In this document: positions 48,717-58,821 of the stretch, in pieces
How positions within the stretch are numbered: the stretch's first letter is position 1
Layout: every line of letters begins with the position of its first letter
Assembly (NCBI GenBank): GCA_022768945.1
Contig: JALEKY010000020.1
Coordinates: 62,001-126,000, forward strand
Length of the DNA: 64,000 nucleotides
From: Christensenellaceae bacterium
GTDB lineage: Bacteria; Bacillota; Clostridia; Christensenellales; Borkfalkiaceae
Reading direction: 5' to 3'
The notes under the pieces: model-generated
What the model was told of the DNA's origin: nothing
Database searches by the model: none
Seen by the model: only the letters and a program-made list of their open reading frames with translations
Made by a program: the position numbers and the translations under genes

Positions 48717-49992
48717 ACGCTTTTTAGTTATCCTCTTAGTCCTTTTTGCTTCCGCGCTTTCTTTATCTTTTAAAACGAATGACGTGCTTGCCGAAATACT
48801 CGAACAGAACATGTTCGAAGTATCTTTCTCCTGCGAAGATTTCGACAATTCAAGCGGAAGCATCCTCGATAAATACACTTTTACCGTAAACAGAATAAAC
48901 ACGTCCTGGACTCTCACGGACGGCTTTTCCATCGAATACAGATTTACGTTTGACAGCGACTCATACTCCGGCGCTAATAATTCCGTTTCTTTTAACGCGG
49001 AAAAGAACGCCGAACTCGTTCACGTATTCAAAGCGACCGTTTGTCTTATGTTCGAAAGAGAAATCAAAGAAGAGCTCCCTCTCCCCTCGCTTCAACTTAA
49101 AAACGGAACGATTTACGAGGATCCGTCCGGCAAACCGGAAGAGCCCGTAGTAAACGAGCCGCCCGTTCTTTCGGATATCAATACCAAACTAACGGCAAAT
49201 TACGATATCGACGGGCAAAACTATGCGAAATATCTGTTTACCATCGAGTTAATCGACGTGAACTTGGGAGATTTATACGGTTTATCCACCGAATGGACTT
49301 TCGACGGCGACGTGTTTACGTCGGAAAACAGCATTGAAATGACAACGGCTATCGATCCCGAAAAAGCGCATTCCGTTTCGGCAAAGACCTCTGTCGTAAG
49401 ACTTTCCGACGGAAGCGTCGTATCGACTCTGAATATCCCCGTACGATATTATAAAGACGGAAAAATTCTTTTGAATTACATTGAAAAAAACGACGACTCG
49501 CTTGAAGCGTTGTTTCCGTTAAGTAAAGTAATATTGCCTGCTATCGCCGTTATTATGGCTGTTTTATATTATTTCTATTTCAGAAAAGAGCATATGTCCG
49601 GCGGTCTGGATTTGACTATCGACCGACTTTCGAATATACTCGGAACGAGTTCCGAAATAGAAAAAATCATGAACAACGCGAATCTCGGAGAAAAGAAAAA
49701 ACTCGCCGCTTTGAGATCGGTTTACAGAACCGTAAAACTCGACCTGAACGGCACGCTTACCATGCTTAAGTCTTCCGCACTCGAAGCGGACGTTTCTTTA
49801 AACACCAACTATGCAGTGGAGCTTTTGTCCGACGCAGCGGAATTTATGAACGTCGATTACAAACAATATTCGCTCGAGGAATTGAATAATCGCCTTGAAG
49901 AACTCCTGAGCAAGCATATTGCTCCGGCCGTAGCCGCCTGCAAGCAAATAGTAGCGACAAATAAAAGAAATTTAAAAAAATACGACCATTGA
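48697..49992 (+). CDS. Predicted exported/membrane protein of unknown function overlapping mscS
   Basis: Signal peptide MKMKIFKRFLVILLVLFASALSLSF; TM VILPAIAVIMAVLYYFYF; cytoplasmic helical C-terminus; 20-bp overlap with the preceding gene. Confidence 0.75.
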   Translation: MKMKIFKRFLVILLVLFASALSLSFKTNDVLAEILEQNMFEVSFSCEDFDNSSGSILDKYTFTVNRINTSWTLTDGFSIEYRFTFDSDSYSGANNSVSFNAEKNAELVHVFKATVCLMFEREIKEELPLPSLQLKNGTIYEDPSGKPEEPVVNEPPVLSDINTKLTANYDIDGQNYAKYLFTIELIDVNLGDLYGLSTEWTFDGDVFTSENSIEMTTAIDPEKAHSVSAKTSVVRLSDGSVVSTLNIPVRYYKDGKILLNYIEKNDDSLEALFPLSKVILPAIAVIMAVLYYFYFRKEHMSGGLDLTIDRLSNILGTSSEIEKIMNNANLGEKKKLAALRSVYRTVKLDLNGTLTMLKSSALEADVSLNTNYAVELLSDAAEFMNVDYKQYSLEELNNRLEELLSKHIAPAVAACKQIVATNKRNLKKYDH

Positions 49993-50033
49993 TTTTTACA
50001 TTGCGATTTTGCACCGATTGCGGCGCCCGAATA

Positions 50034-50072
50034 AAAAAAAGACAGTCTTTACGAAAAAGACTGTCTTTTTTA
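50034..50072. terminator. Bidirectional terminator between convergent genes
   Basis: AAAAAGACAGTCTTT-acgaa-AAAGACTGTCTTTTTT. Confidence 0.9.
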
Positions 50073-50077
50073 TTTCA

Positions 50078-51130
50078 TTATTCAAAAGAATCGATTTTCC
50101 ATTCTCTTAACCATTCGATATAAGGAGTTCCGTCTTCCTTAAAACGTATCGGCAACCAGACGTAATCCGCTTCGCTCGTATTCTCGTCCGAAAACGAACT
50201 AAGCTCCGCCGCCTCGACTATTTTCTTCCCTTTTTCGGAAAACAATCCGTAAAAGACTTCTTCCATATCCGGTAAGTCTTCGGTCAAATCCGTCAGCCAC
50301 CTGTCGCCTATCGCAATATACAAATCTTTTACGAACGGGTGTTTAAACACCGAAGAAAACTGCGTTTTGAAAGAATTACGATTTTTATCGTTTACGCAAA
50401 TATCGCCTAAATCACGCCAGATTTCGAACAAATCGGTAATCTCGCTCGTTTTTGACGGATTCGGATAATAACCGGTCGTTCCCGAAGTAATTATAAATCT
50501 CCGCCCGTTCCTTTCGAAAAACGCCGGCGCTTCGCGCACGTAAGGCGGACATTCGGCTTTAAGCTCCGAAACGAAATTATCCGTAAGCCCGGTGTAGTCG
50601 TCCGTTAACTCCCTGCATATCATTTCGCTGTGAGGGTTTTCGTAAACGATATACGCTTTACCGTTTGCTTCGAATAAATCGAAATCTCCCGCATGGTGAG
50701 GCGAAGGGCTTATTTCCTTTAAAAAAGAGAACGAATGCAGGTCTTTGCCGACGCAGACCGAAAAAGAAGCGTCGGTAAAATCTCCGCGCGCGGTTTTAGC
50801 CCAAAGTACATACGTCTGCGTTTTTTTATTGAAAATAATATGCGGGCGATCCATAATGTTCCCGGGGTAAAAGGGATTGTTTACGTCGTCGCTTTCTTTC
50901 ATCGCAAAACCTTCGTCTTTCCAATTATACAAATCGACGGAAGAATACAGTTTTACGCCGTGATGCCAAAAACGGCAAGGTTCGCCCGTGCTTCTGCCGG
51001 TAATCCCCTCTTTGTTTTCGCCGTACCACCAGAACTTTCCTTCGGCATACAAAATCGAACCGCCGTGAGCCTGTATACGTTTTCCGTTCGAGTCATACCA
51101 CGTTTTTCCCGGTCTTATAGAATGATACAT
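50078..51130 (-). CDS. Glycoside hydrolase, GH43-like five-bladed beta-propeller
   Basis: RIQAHGGSILYAEGKFWWYGENKEG, SSVDLYNWKDEG, DRPHIIFNKKTQTYVLW, DFDLFEANGKAYIVYE. Confidence 0.78.
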   Translation of the reverse strand: MYHSIRPGKTWYDSNGKRIQAHGGSILYAEGKFWWYGENKEGITGRSTGEPCRFWHHGVKLYSSVDLYNWKDEGFAMKESDDVNNPFYPGNIMDRPHIIFNKKTQTYVLWAKTARGDFTDASFSVCVGKDLHSFSFLKEISPSPHHAGDFDLFEANGKAYIVYENPHSEMICRELTDDYTGLTDNFVSELKAECPPYVREAPAFFERNGRRFIITSGTTGYYPNPSKTSEITDLFEIWRDLGDICVNDKNRNSFKTQFSSVFKHPFVKDLYIAIGDRWLTDLTEDLPDMEEVFYGLFSEKGKKIVEAAELSSFSDENTSEADYVWLPIRFKEDGTPYIEWLREWKIDSFE

Positions 51131-51132
51131 AT

Positions 51133-53085
51133 TTATTCCCAACTAACAAAGAATTTTTTCTCGGTCGCGTTAAAAACATATAATCCGTTTTCCAAACAAA
51201 ACCCGACCGACGAGTTTTTAATCGGCTTTTCCGAATATACAAGGCATTTCCCGGGTTCTTTTGTTTCGACGACGTCGCCCTCCGGCGTGCGTTCGACAAA
51301 AATAAACCCTGATGGGATATATTTTCCTTCCAACCCTATCCAGGCGCGTTTTTCTTCGACCGGAACGGCTACAAACAACTCGGCTTCGATAAATCCGAGG
51401 CTCGTTTGTATCTCGTCGTCTTTGCCGAATACGCCTAAAAAGCCTCTTTCGTCCGAATATACCGCAAATTTTTCCGTTTTGCTTTCCGCCGCGGGCGGTA
51501 TTTCGGAAATCGTAAAGAAATCCTCTATTTTTTCCTCGTCGTCGTTAAGCGAGCAGTTGTAAACGGCAAGCAGGTAATTTCCTTTCAATTCGTTAAACTG
51601 CATGAAAAGTTTTCTTTCTTCATATATGTTTACGAACAAACTTCTTTTCGTCGGTTTTGCGTACGTGTCGCACACGGGTACAAAACCGTCGGAAGAGGCA
51701 ACCGAACGTAAAACGTCGAAATTTTCTTTATAAATTTCATCAGAACCATAAATCGGTCCGCCGGAAATTGCCCGGTTTACAGCGTGGAACTTACCGCCTT
51801 TCCCTCCGCTCTGAAACATATCGTAATCGCAGACGAAGAACTCTCCGAGCCACAGAGAATTATGCGCGTTAAAGAAAACGTGCGGCCCGTAAGTGGAAAG
51901 TTTGTCGGGCATATAGTCCTTGCACGTTCTCACAAGCGAAAGCTCCCCTGAATTATAGAAAAAATCAAGACTTTCGCAAGAACAACAAATTGCTTTTCCG
52001 GACATATATTTTCCGACGGCGGCGTCTATTTGCTTTGCGTATTTCTTCATAATCTCCAACCGCCCGCCGTTATCCTCTCCGAATAATTCCAGCCAGCCTA
52101 TAGCGTCTATCTTCGTTCCGTCCACGCCTTCTTCTTTTAAATACGAATAGAACGCGTCGTAAAAACTCTCGAGGCTTTCGACCGGATACAGACATTCGTC
52201 GCCCGTAATATTTACGGGGTAAAAATCTTCGCCCGTTGTATTGACTCCGCAAACATAATTGGCTTTTTTGCCGTTTATGTCTCCGTTGCGGTTGAATATG
52301 CTTTCTTTTACGGGGAATCCGAGCTTTCTGTCTATGCCCGTCCAGTACCCGTAAAACGTATGCCATAGAAGCACATAATCGATGCCGTAAACCTTTTTTA
52401 CATTTTCTATAAACTTTTTAAAGCCGCCCGAAAATTTTTTTTCGTCGGGAACGAAAGACATCATTTTCCCGTCTTTCGTTTTCATCCAACCGTCGTCGAT
52501 TATAATATATCCCGCGCTTAATCCGTTATCTTTCCAATTCTTTAAAAGGTCGGAAAGAACGCTTTCTCCTATATTATCATGAAAAGCGTTATATGTACAG
52601 AACCCGAGCCTGTTAAAATAGTCCGGGCGACGTTTTTCGGATAAAAGCCTGAGATTCTCAAAATGCGAGGCGAGCGTTTTCGCCGCTAAAGAAAACAGCG
52701 CGTAAACGTCTTCTCCCGAAATCGTATACACCGCGCACAGCTCCTCGGATTTTTCAAAAGAGTCTGCCTTTCCGTTATCGGCATGCAAATACAAGGCTCC
52801 GTCGTTTCCCGAAAACCAGCAAGAATACCCGCCGTCCGTCAACGCGTAATAAAGCGAAAAAAAGCCGTCCTTTTCAGTCAGCATAAACAACGTTTTTTCG
52901 GGAAGCTTTTGCGCCGCAGGCAACGCCAACGCATCCATAAAACAGGCGTTGCAACGGTAAATACAAACCACCCTGTCGACGTCCAATACGCCGATTTTCG
53001 TTGCGTTCTTCCTCGCCCTAACCCATAGAAACTCTCCGTTTTCTGTCTTTTCTCTTCTTATTACGCTTGTACCGGCGATTAACAT
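51133..53085 (-). CDS. Raffinose synthase/alpha-galactosidase-like glycoside hydrolase (GH36-like)
   Basis: LGFCTYNAFHDNIGESVLSDLLKNWKDNGLSAGYIIIDDGWM; LWHTFYGYW; EGVDGTKIDAIGWLELF. Confidence 0.75.
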   Translation of the reverse strand: MLIAGTSVIRREKTENGEFLWVRARKNATKIGVLDVDRVVCIYRCNACFMDALALPAAQKLPEKTLFMLTEKDGFFSLYYALTDGGYSCWFSGNDGALYLHADNGKADSFEKSEELCAVYTISGEDVYALFSLAAKTLASHFENLRLLSEKRRPDYFNRLGFCTYNAFHDNIGESVLSDLLKNWKDNGLSAGYIIIDDGWMKTKDGKMMSFVPDEKKFSGGFKKFIENVKKVYGIDYVLLWHTFYGYWTGIDRKLGFPVKESIFNRNGDINGKKANYVCGVNTTGEDFYPVNITGDECLYPVESLESFYDAFYSYLKEEGVDGTKIDAIGWLELFGEDNGGRLEIMKKYAKQIDAAVGKYMSGKAICCSCESLDFFYNSGELSLVRTCKDYMPDKLSTYGPHVFFNAHNSLWLGEFFVCDYDMFQSGGKGGKFHAVNRAISGGPIYGSDEIYKENFDVLRSVASSDGFVPVCDTYAKPTKRSLFVNIYEERKLFMQFNELKGNYLLAVYNCSLNDDEEKIEDFFTISEIPPAAESKTEKFAVYSDERGFLGVFGKDDEIQTSLGFIEAELFVAVPVEEKRAWIGLEGKYIPSGFIFVERTPEGDVVETKEPGKCLVYSEKPIKNSSVGFCLENGLYVFNATEKKFFVSWE

Positions 53086-53163
53086 GTTTTCCCTTTAAAT
53101 TCTGTTCGGAGCGAAAATTTTTCGCATCAACGCAAATCGTTCCCGCTCATACAAAACTTCATT

Positions 53164-53217
53164 ATTTAATTATTTTTATTGCGCAACCGCATTTAATTAT
53201 TTTTATTGCGCAACCGC
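53164..53217. repeat. 27-bp perfect tandem duplication
   Basis: atttaattatttttattgcgcaaccgc repeated at 53164-53190 and 53191-53217. Confidence 0.95.
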
Positions 53218-53270
53218 AGCGACAACCGGCTATTTGCCGATATTGTTTTTTGTAGTTTTTTCGTATTACT

Positions 53271-53498
53271 TTGGTGGCAGAGGTAATGGAGTCAGGACCG
53301 AAGGAACTATCTTCTATAACCGTTCCGACTCTCGTAATTTGCGGAACGAAAGATATGATACGAAACGACCACACGAAGCTTATTGCATGCAGCATCCCGG
53401 GCGCGGTGTTGAAAATAATAAAATGGGATCACTTTATAGCGAACAAACAAGCCGAAGAGTTCAATAGAGCCGTAGCCGAATTTTTAGAAACGATTTGA
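53271..53498 (+). pseudogene. C-terminal remnant of an alpha/beta hydrolase
   Basis: ITVPTLVICGTKDMIRNDHTKLIACSIPGAVLKIIKWDHFIANKQAEEFNRAVAEFLE has the Asp/His end of the fold without the nucleophile elbow. Confidence 0.65.
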
Positions 53499-53554
53499 AA
53501 TTCGCGTAAACGCAAAAACTCTCGTTTTTGTGCGATATAGGGCACTTTTTAAGG

Positions 53555-54184
53555 TTAGTCTTCGGAATATTTCGAGTAGGGAAACTCGAGCCCCAAATCT
53601 TTATACTTGTCTTCGCACATTTTGCGGAACGGGAGATATTTAACCCGTTTAACGCATTTGTGCCCGGCAAGTTTTTTTATTATGGATTTTTTCTCTTCCC
53701 CGCAATTCAGTTCGGGAACGAGTACGTTCGTCAGAACGACGGTTTTTTCGAGCATGTCGCATTCAGCTAAAAAAGTTTCGTAAACGTTCACGTCTTCCGT
53801 TTCCTGATTTTTCACGTCTACGATAAACGAGTCCGCCGCGGCAATCAATTCGCTGTCCGCGATATGTCCGTTCGTTTCGATAATAACGTTTATGCCAGCC
53901 TCTCGCAGTAATTTTATGAGCTTAAGACAAAAATCTTTTTGAATGAACGGCTCCCCTCCCGAAAGGGTGACGCCGCCGCGTTTTATGTACGCGCGGTAAC
54001 GGACGCAGCGACTGAAAACCTCGAACGGAGTTGCTTCCTTTCCTCGTTTGTAGAGGGTTTCGGGGTTGTGGCAGAAACCACAGCGAAGATTGCAGCCGCT
54101 TAAAAAAACCACGACGCGCAGTCCGTCTCCGTCCACCCCCGAACCGCAATATACGGAATCGATAAATCCTTTACATTCTTCCAT
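53555..54184 (-). CDS. pflA: Pyruvate formate-lyase activating enzyme
   Basis: [25 protein letters not shown] radical SAM CX3CX2[14 protein letters not shown]. Confidence 0.94.
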   Translation of the reverse strand: MEECKGFIDSVYCGSGVDGDGLRVVVFLSGCNLRCGFCHNPETLYKRGKEATPFEVFSRCVRYRAYIKRGGVTLSGGEPFIQKDFCLKLIKLLREAGINVIIETNGHIADSELIAAADSFIVDVKNQETEDVNVYETFLAECDMLEKTVVLTNVLVPELNCGEEKKSIIKKLAGHKCVKRVKYLPFRKMCEDKYKDLGLEFPYSKYSED

Positions 54185-56396
54185 GATAGGTACGTTTTAA
54201 AACTTCGAGCTGATGCGCCCGGCTGAGTTTGTGAAAATTCACCGCATATCCGGAAACTCTTATCGTAATGTTCGGATAGAGTTCGGGGTGGTCCATTGCT
54301 TCTTTTAATTTTTCTCGGTCGATAACGTTTACGTTGAGGTGATGCGCTCCCTGCGCGAAATATCCGTCGAGCATATCGACAAGGTTTTTTATTCGCTGAT
54401 TTTCGTCCTCTCCGAGTGCGGACGGAATAATCGAAAACGTGTTGGAAATACCGTCGCGGCAGCAATCGTAAGGGATTTTAGCCACGGAGTTGAGCGAAGC
54501 GAGCGCGCCGCTTAAGTCGCGGTTGTGCATGGGGTTCGCGCCCGGAGCAAACGGTTCGCCGGACTTTCTTCCGTCGGGAGTCGCTCCCGTCTTTTTGCCG
54601 TAAACGACGTTCGACGTAATCGTCAGTACGGAAAGAGTGTGTTTCGCTCCTCTGTACGCGGGCGTATTTTTGAGTTCGTTTGAAAAGTCTTTCAATATTT
54701 TAACGGCTATTTCGTCCGCGCGGTCGTCGTCGTTGCCGTACTTAGGGAAATCTCCTTCGATATCGAAATCCGTTATAAGTCCGTTGTCGCCGTATACGGG
54801 CGTAACGGAGGCGTATTTTATAGCCGAAAGTGAGTCCGTTATAACCGAAAGCCCCGCGACGCCGCACGCGAGGAAACGTTCGACCTCGCTGTCGTGAAGC
54901 GCCATCTGAATTTTTTCGTAGGCGTATTTGTCGTGCATATAATGAATTACGTTAAGCGTGTTGACGTAAAGCCTGCACAGCCATTTTTCGTATTTCGAAA
55001 AAGCCGCGATAACTTCGTCGTAATCGAGCTTGCCTTCGAATTTTTTTCCTTCGGGCGCAACCTGAATGCCGTAGCGCTCGTCTTTGCCTCCGTTGAGAGT
55101 GAAAAGCAAAAGTTTCGCAAGATTGCATCTCGCGCCGAAGAATTGCATTTGCTTGCCTACTTTCATTGCGGAAACGCAGCATGCAATCGCGTAATCGTCG
55201 CCGTAAACGGGGCGCATTATATCGTCGTTCTCGTATTGAATCGAGTCGGTGTCTACCGATACTTTCGCACAGAATTCCTTGAATCCCTCGGGAAATCTTT
55301 CCGACCATAAAACAGTAAGGTTCGGTTCGGGCGCCGCGCCGAGATTGTAAAGGGTGTTCAGTATGCGGAAGGAAGTTTTAGTTACGAGCGTTCTGCCGTC
55401 ATTACCCATCCCGCCGACGGATTCCGTCGTCCAGGTGGGATCGCCGCCGAATAAATCGTTGTATTCGGCAGTGCGAAGCTGGCGTGTAAGGCGAAGTTTT
55501 ATGACGAAATCGTCTATAAGCTCCTGTGCTTCTTCCTCGGTAAGAACACCGTTTTTTTCGTCGCGCTCGATATAAATATCGAAGAACGTAGAAACTCTTC
55601 CGAGGCTCATAGCCGCGCCGTTTTGTTCTTTTATTGCCGCAAGATAGCCGAAATAAGTCCATTGAATCGCTTCGCGCGCGGTCGTTGCGGGCAAAGAAAT
55701 ATCGTAGCCGTATATTTCAGCCATTTTTTTAAGGTCTTTAAGGGCTTCTATCTGATCGTGAAGTTCTTCTATCGCACGGATATTGCTCTCTGTCATATCG
55801 TTAAGCCCGTAAGCTTTTTTGTCCTCTTCTTTTTTCGCTATAAGAAAATCGACGCCGTAAAGCGCAACGCGGCGGTAGTCGCCTATTATTCTGCCTCTGC
55901 CGTAAACGTCGGGAAGCCCGGTGAGAAGTCCTACGTGTCTTGCCGCTCGCATCTCTTCGGTGTAGACGGCAAAAACCCCGTCGTTATGCGTGGTTTTGTA
56001 TTTGAATTCGTCCTCGATTTTATCCGAAACTTTGTAGCCGTAAGCCTGGCAAGCACTCCTCGCCATTCTCATTCCTCCGAACGGGTTCAATCCGCGTTTG
56101 AGCGGTTCGTCCGTCTGAAGCCCTAATATAAGTTCGAGGTCTTTATTTATATATCCCGCGGGGTATTCGGTAAGTCCGGAAACTCTTTCCGTGTCCACGT
56201 CGAGCACGCCGCCGTTGTCGCGTTCGCGTTTTAACAGGTCGTTTACGTCTTTCATCAGGGCATTTGTTCTCGCCGTCGCTCCTTTAAGGAAGCTTTTGTC
56301 GCCCTCATACGGGGTGTAATTGTTTTGTATAAAATCTCTTACGTCGATTGCGGTTTCGTAATAACCTCCTTTAAAGCCTTTCCATGCGTCTTTCAT
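54171..56396 (-). CDS. pflB: Formate C-acetyltransferase (pyruvate formate-lyase)
   Basis: [29 protein letters not shown] Cys-Cys site; [12 protein letters not shown] glycyl radical motif. Confidence 0.97.
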   Translation of the reverse strand: MKDAWKGFKGGYYETAIDVRDFIQNNYTPYEGDKSFLKGATARTNALMKDVNDLLKRERDNGGVLDVDTERVSGLTEYPAGYINKDLELILGLQTDEPLKRGLNPFGGMRMARSACQAYGYKVSDKIEDEFKYKTTHNDGVFAVYTEEMRAARHVGLLTGLPDVYGRGRIIGDYRRVALYGVDFLIAKKEEDKKAYGLNDMTESNIRAIEELHDQIEALKDLKKMAEIYGYDISLPATTAREAIQWTYFGYLAAIKEQNGAAMSLGRVSTFFDIYIERDEKNGVLTEEEAQELIDDFVIKLRLTRQLRTAEYNDLFGGDPTWTTESVGGMGNDGRTLVTKTSFRILNTLYNLGAAPEPNLTVLWSERFPEGFKEFCAKVSVDTDSIQYENDDIMRPVYGDDYAIACCVSAMKVGKQMQFFGARCNLAKLLLFTLNGGKDERYGIQVAPEGKKFEGKLDYDEVIAAFSKYEKWLCRLYVNTLNVIHYMHDKYAYEKIQMALHDSEVERFLACGVAGLSVITDSLSAIKYASVTPVYGDNGLITDFDIEGDFPKYGNDDDRADEIAVKILKDFSNELKNTPAYRGAKHTLSVLTITSNVVYGKKTGATPDGRKSGEPFAPGANPMHNRDLSGALASLNSVAKIPYDCCRDGISNTFSIIPSALGEDENQRIKNLVDMLDGYFAQGAHHLNVNVIDREKLKEAMDHPELYPNITIRVSGYAVNFHKLSRAHQLEVLKRTYHGRM

Positions 56397-56517
56397 TAAT
56401 ATCGTACTCCTTTAATATCGTATTCCTTTGCTTTGTATATTTTCTAATTAAATATTATACCATAGCTTGGCGAAAATAGCTATCGAAACGGCGTCGTTTT
56501 TGTTTTTGGTAATAAAA

Positions 56518-56541
56518 AAGGACGAGCAACGCTCGCCCCAT
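56518..56541. repeat. Dispersed GCGAGC palindrome
   Basis: GGACGAGCAACGCTCGCCCC between pflB and GH gene. Confidence 0.6.
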
Positions 56542-56559
56542 GCTGATATTCGGTTGAAA

Positions 56560-57597
56560 TTATTGTTTTTTATCAAGCTTAATGCCGACAACGTAAGTTC
56601 TTCCTTTGAATGCGTAAGGATAATCGCCGTCGCCGCTCGCGCAGTAAAGGTATATCGGCTCGCCGTTTTCGTCGAACAGCAAGGACGGGCGCTCGAGGTT
56701 GCATTGCGTGTTTTTTCTTCCGTCTTCCCATACAACGCTGCGCGAATACGCTTTCGGGTTCTCGCCCGTTTGGAAGTGAATGCAATCGTCGCTTTCCGCA
56801 TAGAAGCCCGCGCCCCATTCGCCGGTTATGCCGTTCGAACCGTTTTTCGAATCGTCTTTTGCGAGCATGCAGAATTTTTTGCGCTTTTCGTCATACCATA
56901 AAAACGGATCTTCTATATGTTTGTCCGTATCCGTAAATTCGAGTATGGGGCTGTCAGTAAGGCGGGTAAAGTCTCCGTCCGGCTTATCCGCAACCGCAAT
57001 GCCGAGCTGAAGAGGGTATCCGTAGCCGCGGCGGGATTTGTAAATCATATATGTTTTTCCGTCCGGCAAAATTACTACGGACGGGTTCGTGGTTATCGTA
57101 CAATCCCAATGAGAGCAATCTCTCGGGAGTAAAAGGGGCTTGTCCGAACGCACGAATTTGCCGTTTATATCGTCTGCAACGGCAACGCCTATTCTTTTTC
57201 TGTTCCAAGTTTCGAGCGCGTAAAACTCGTTTACGGGGCTGCCGTCCGAAGGAATTTCTCCGCCGTAAGTCGAACCCATATAGTAGAGGTAATATTTGCC
57301 GTTCCAATACTTTATACACGTATTGTGGGTGTTCATTCCGTCGAAAAACTCTCTGCCTCTGCGGGGGAGAACGACGTTTCGGAATTTGAATTCTCCGTCC
57401 GGAGTATCCGATACGAAGTGAGCTATTTCGCTGTTGAAAAGCCACTGCCAACCGAAGCCGAGTTCTTCCTTCCAGCGAGAAGCGAACATATGATATTTGC
57501 CCCCGGCTTTTATGACCGAAGAATCCCAGACGTAATATCCGTCGAGTTTGAGTGCCGTGTGCGTTTTTCCCTGAATGTATCCGAATTCTTTTTCCAT
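56560..57597 (-). CDS. Family 43-like glycosidase (beta-propeller)
   Basis: VWDSSVIKAGGKYHMFASRW, NTHNTCIKYWNGKYYLYYMGS, TTNPSVVILPDGKTYMIYKS, IEDPFLWYDEKRKKFCMLAKD. Confidence 0.75.
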   Translation of the reverse strand: MEKEFGYIQGKTHTALKLDGYYVWDSSVIKAGGKYHMFASRWKEELGFGWQWLFNSEIAHFVSDTPDGEFKFRNVVLPRRGREFFDGMNTHNTCIKYWNGKYYLYYMGSTYGGEIPSDGSPVNEFYALETWNRKRIGVAVADDINGKFVRSDKPLLLPRDCSHWDCTITTNPSVVILPDGKTYMIYKSRRGYGYPLQLGIAVADKPDGDFTRLTDSPILEFTDTDKHIEDPFLWYDEKRKKFCMLAKDDSKNGSNGITGEWGAGFYAESDDCIHFQTGENPKAYSRSVVWEDGRKNTQCNLERPSLLFDENGEPIYLYCASGDGDYPYAFKGRTYVVGIKLDKKQ

Positions 57598-57634
57598 AGA
57601 AATTCTATTTTTCCTGGTTGTTTTTGATTAAAAA

Positions 57635-58348
57635 TCAGCGTTTGCTCCGCGAAATAGAGGCTTTATCGCAAGAATCGAGTTCTTCGGAAATATCGCGTTT
57701 GCCTTTGAACGGGAAGATAAAACTCGATTTTTCTTTAAGCTTTTCGGCGCGCTGTCTGATGGTGAATTTAAGCTCTTCGAGTTTGACGACGACTTTTTTG
57801 TCGCTTGCCCATTTTCTTATTCTCGTAACCACATGGAAGGAATAGCAAACGTCCACTACGAACACGCCGAAATACATTCCGACGAAGAACGAGTATATCG
57901 GGTTTGCGTCAATCCACTCGGCAGCGCGTAAAATGAAGTCGTTAAGAAACAAATAATACACCGCGGCGATAAGCGCCCAGAACACCGTGAACAGAGGACA
58001 GATTATGCCCTGAATGTTGCCCGGGCGGTTGGAATAATCCCACAGCTTGACCTTTAAGCCTTTTATAAAAATCAAGCCGGTTATATATTCGACTAATGTG
58101 AGCGCAATCGTTAAAAGAAGAACCTCCACGATGCTTCTCAACGTTTCGGATTCTATAAACGAAAAATCTATTAAGCAGAACGAAAATAAAAGTATCACGC
58201 CTATCCCGTACAAAGGAAGGCAGGGCCCTACAAGAAAGCCGGGGTTAATCCATTTTTTATGTACGATTCTTCTGAAAATAAGCTCGATACACCAACCGAG
58301 CGAGCCGCCGATAATGAAAATAAGCGTTAATGCCGTAAATACTCTCAT
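57635..58348 (-). CDS. Putative ABC-transporter-type (CmpB-like) integral membrane protein
   Basis: IIGGSLGWCIELIFRRIVHKKWINPGFLVGPCLPLYGIGV; LWDYSNRPGNIQGIICPLFTVFW. Confidence 0.75.
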   Translation of the reverse strand: MRVFTALTLIFIIGGSLGWCIELIFRRIVHKKWINPGFLVGPCLPLYGIGVILLFSFCLIDFSFIESETLRSIVEVLLLTIALTLVEYITGLIFIKGLKVKLWDYSNRPGNIQGIICPLFTVFWALIAAVYYLFLNDFILRAAEWIDANPIYSFFVGMYFGVFVVDVCYSFHVVTRIRKWASDKKVVVKLEELKFTIRQRAEKLKEKSSFIFPFKGKRDISEELDSCDKASISRSKR

Positions 58349-58528
58349 TTGTGTCTTCTCTCTTTGATTTTTTGAACCGACGGGCGAAATTTTAGTCGCC
58401 CCCCGAAACGTTCGTCGCTTTCTATTATAGCGATTTAAGGGAAAAAAGCAACCTTTTTGCAGTATAAAACGAGAGGGCGAGCTTTAACGCTATCGCTACC
58501 CGCTAAGAATTATTATAATGTTACGAAT

Positions 58529-58643
58529 GATGATTTTTTAAAAGCGCGAACGAAGCTGTGCTTTACGCACTGCAAGCGAGCGCTCGGAAAAAAGGGCTGA
58601 AAAGCCGCCTTTTCGGTAATTAGTGATGAAGAATGGAATCCCT
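58529..58643 (+). mobile_element. MITE-like element copy 2 (one half only)
   Basis: Near-identical to right half of copy 1, gatgattttttaaaagcgcgaacgaag...gtgatgaagaatggaatccct. Confidence 0.75.
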
Positions 58644-58657
58644 ATGGTTAAAAAAGC

Positions 58658-58723
58658 AAAAAGCCCCCTAAATCGCGCATTATCGGCGTTTTTTACGATA
58701 ATTGCGAAAGCAAGGAGGCTTTT
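58658..58723 (-). terminator. Long composite hairpin terminator downstream of SDR gene
   Basis: AAAAGCC...GGCTTTT outer stem and TCGCGCATTATCG/CGATAATTGCGA inner stem; T-rich on minus strand. Confidence 0.75.
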
Positions 58724-58821
58724 AAAGAGCTGCTTTTTGTTTGAATGCCGGGCGAAATAATTATCGTCGCAATTCTTTCTCGAATGCTAAAATCGGCATT
58801 GCGCCCGCGCCTTTTAAGGCG

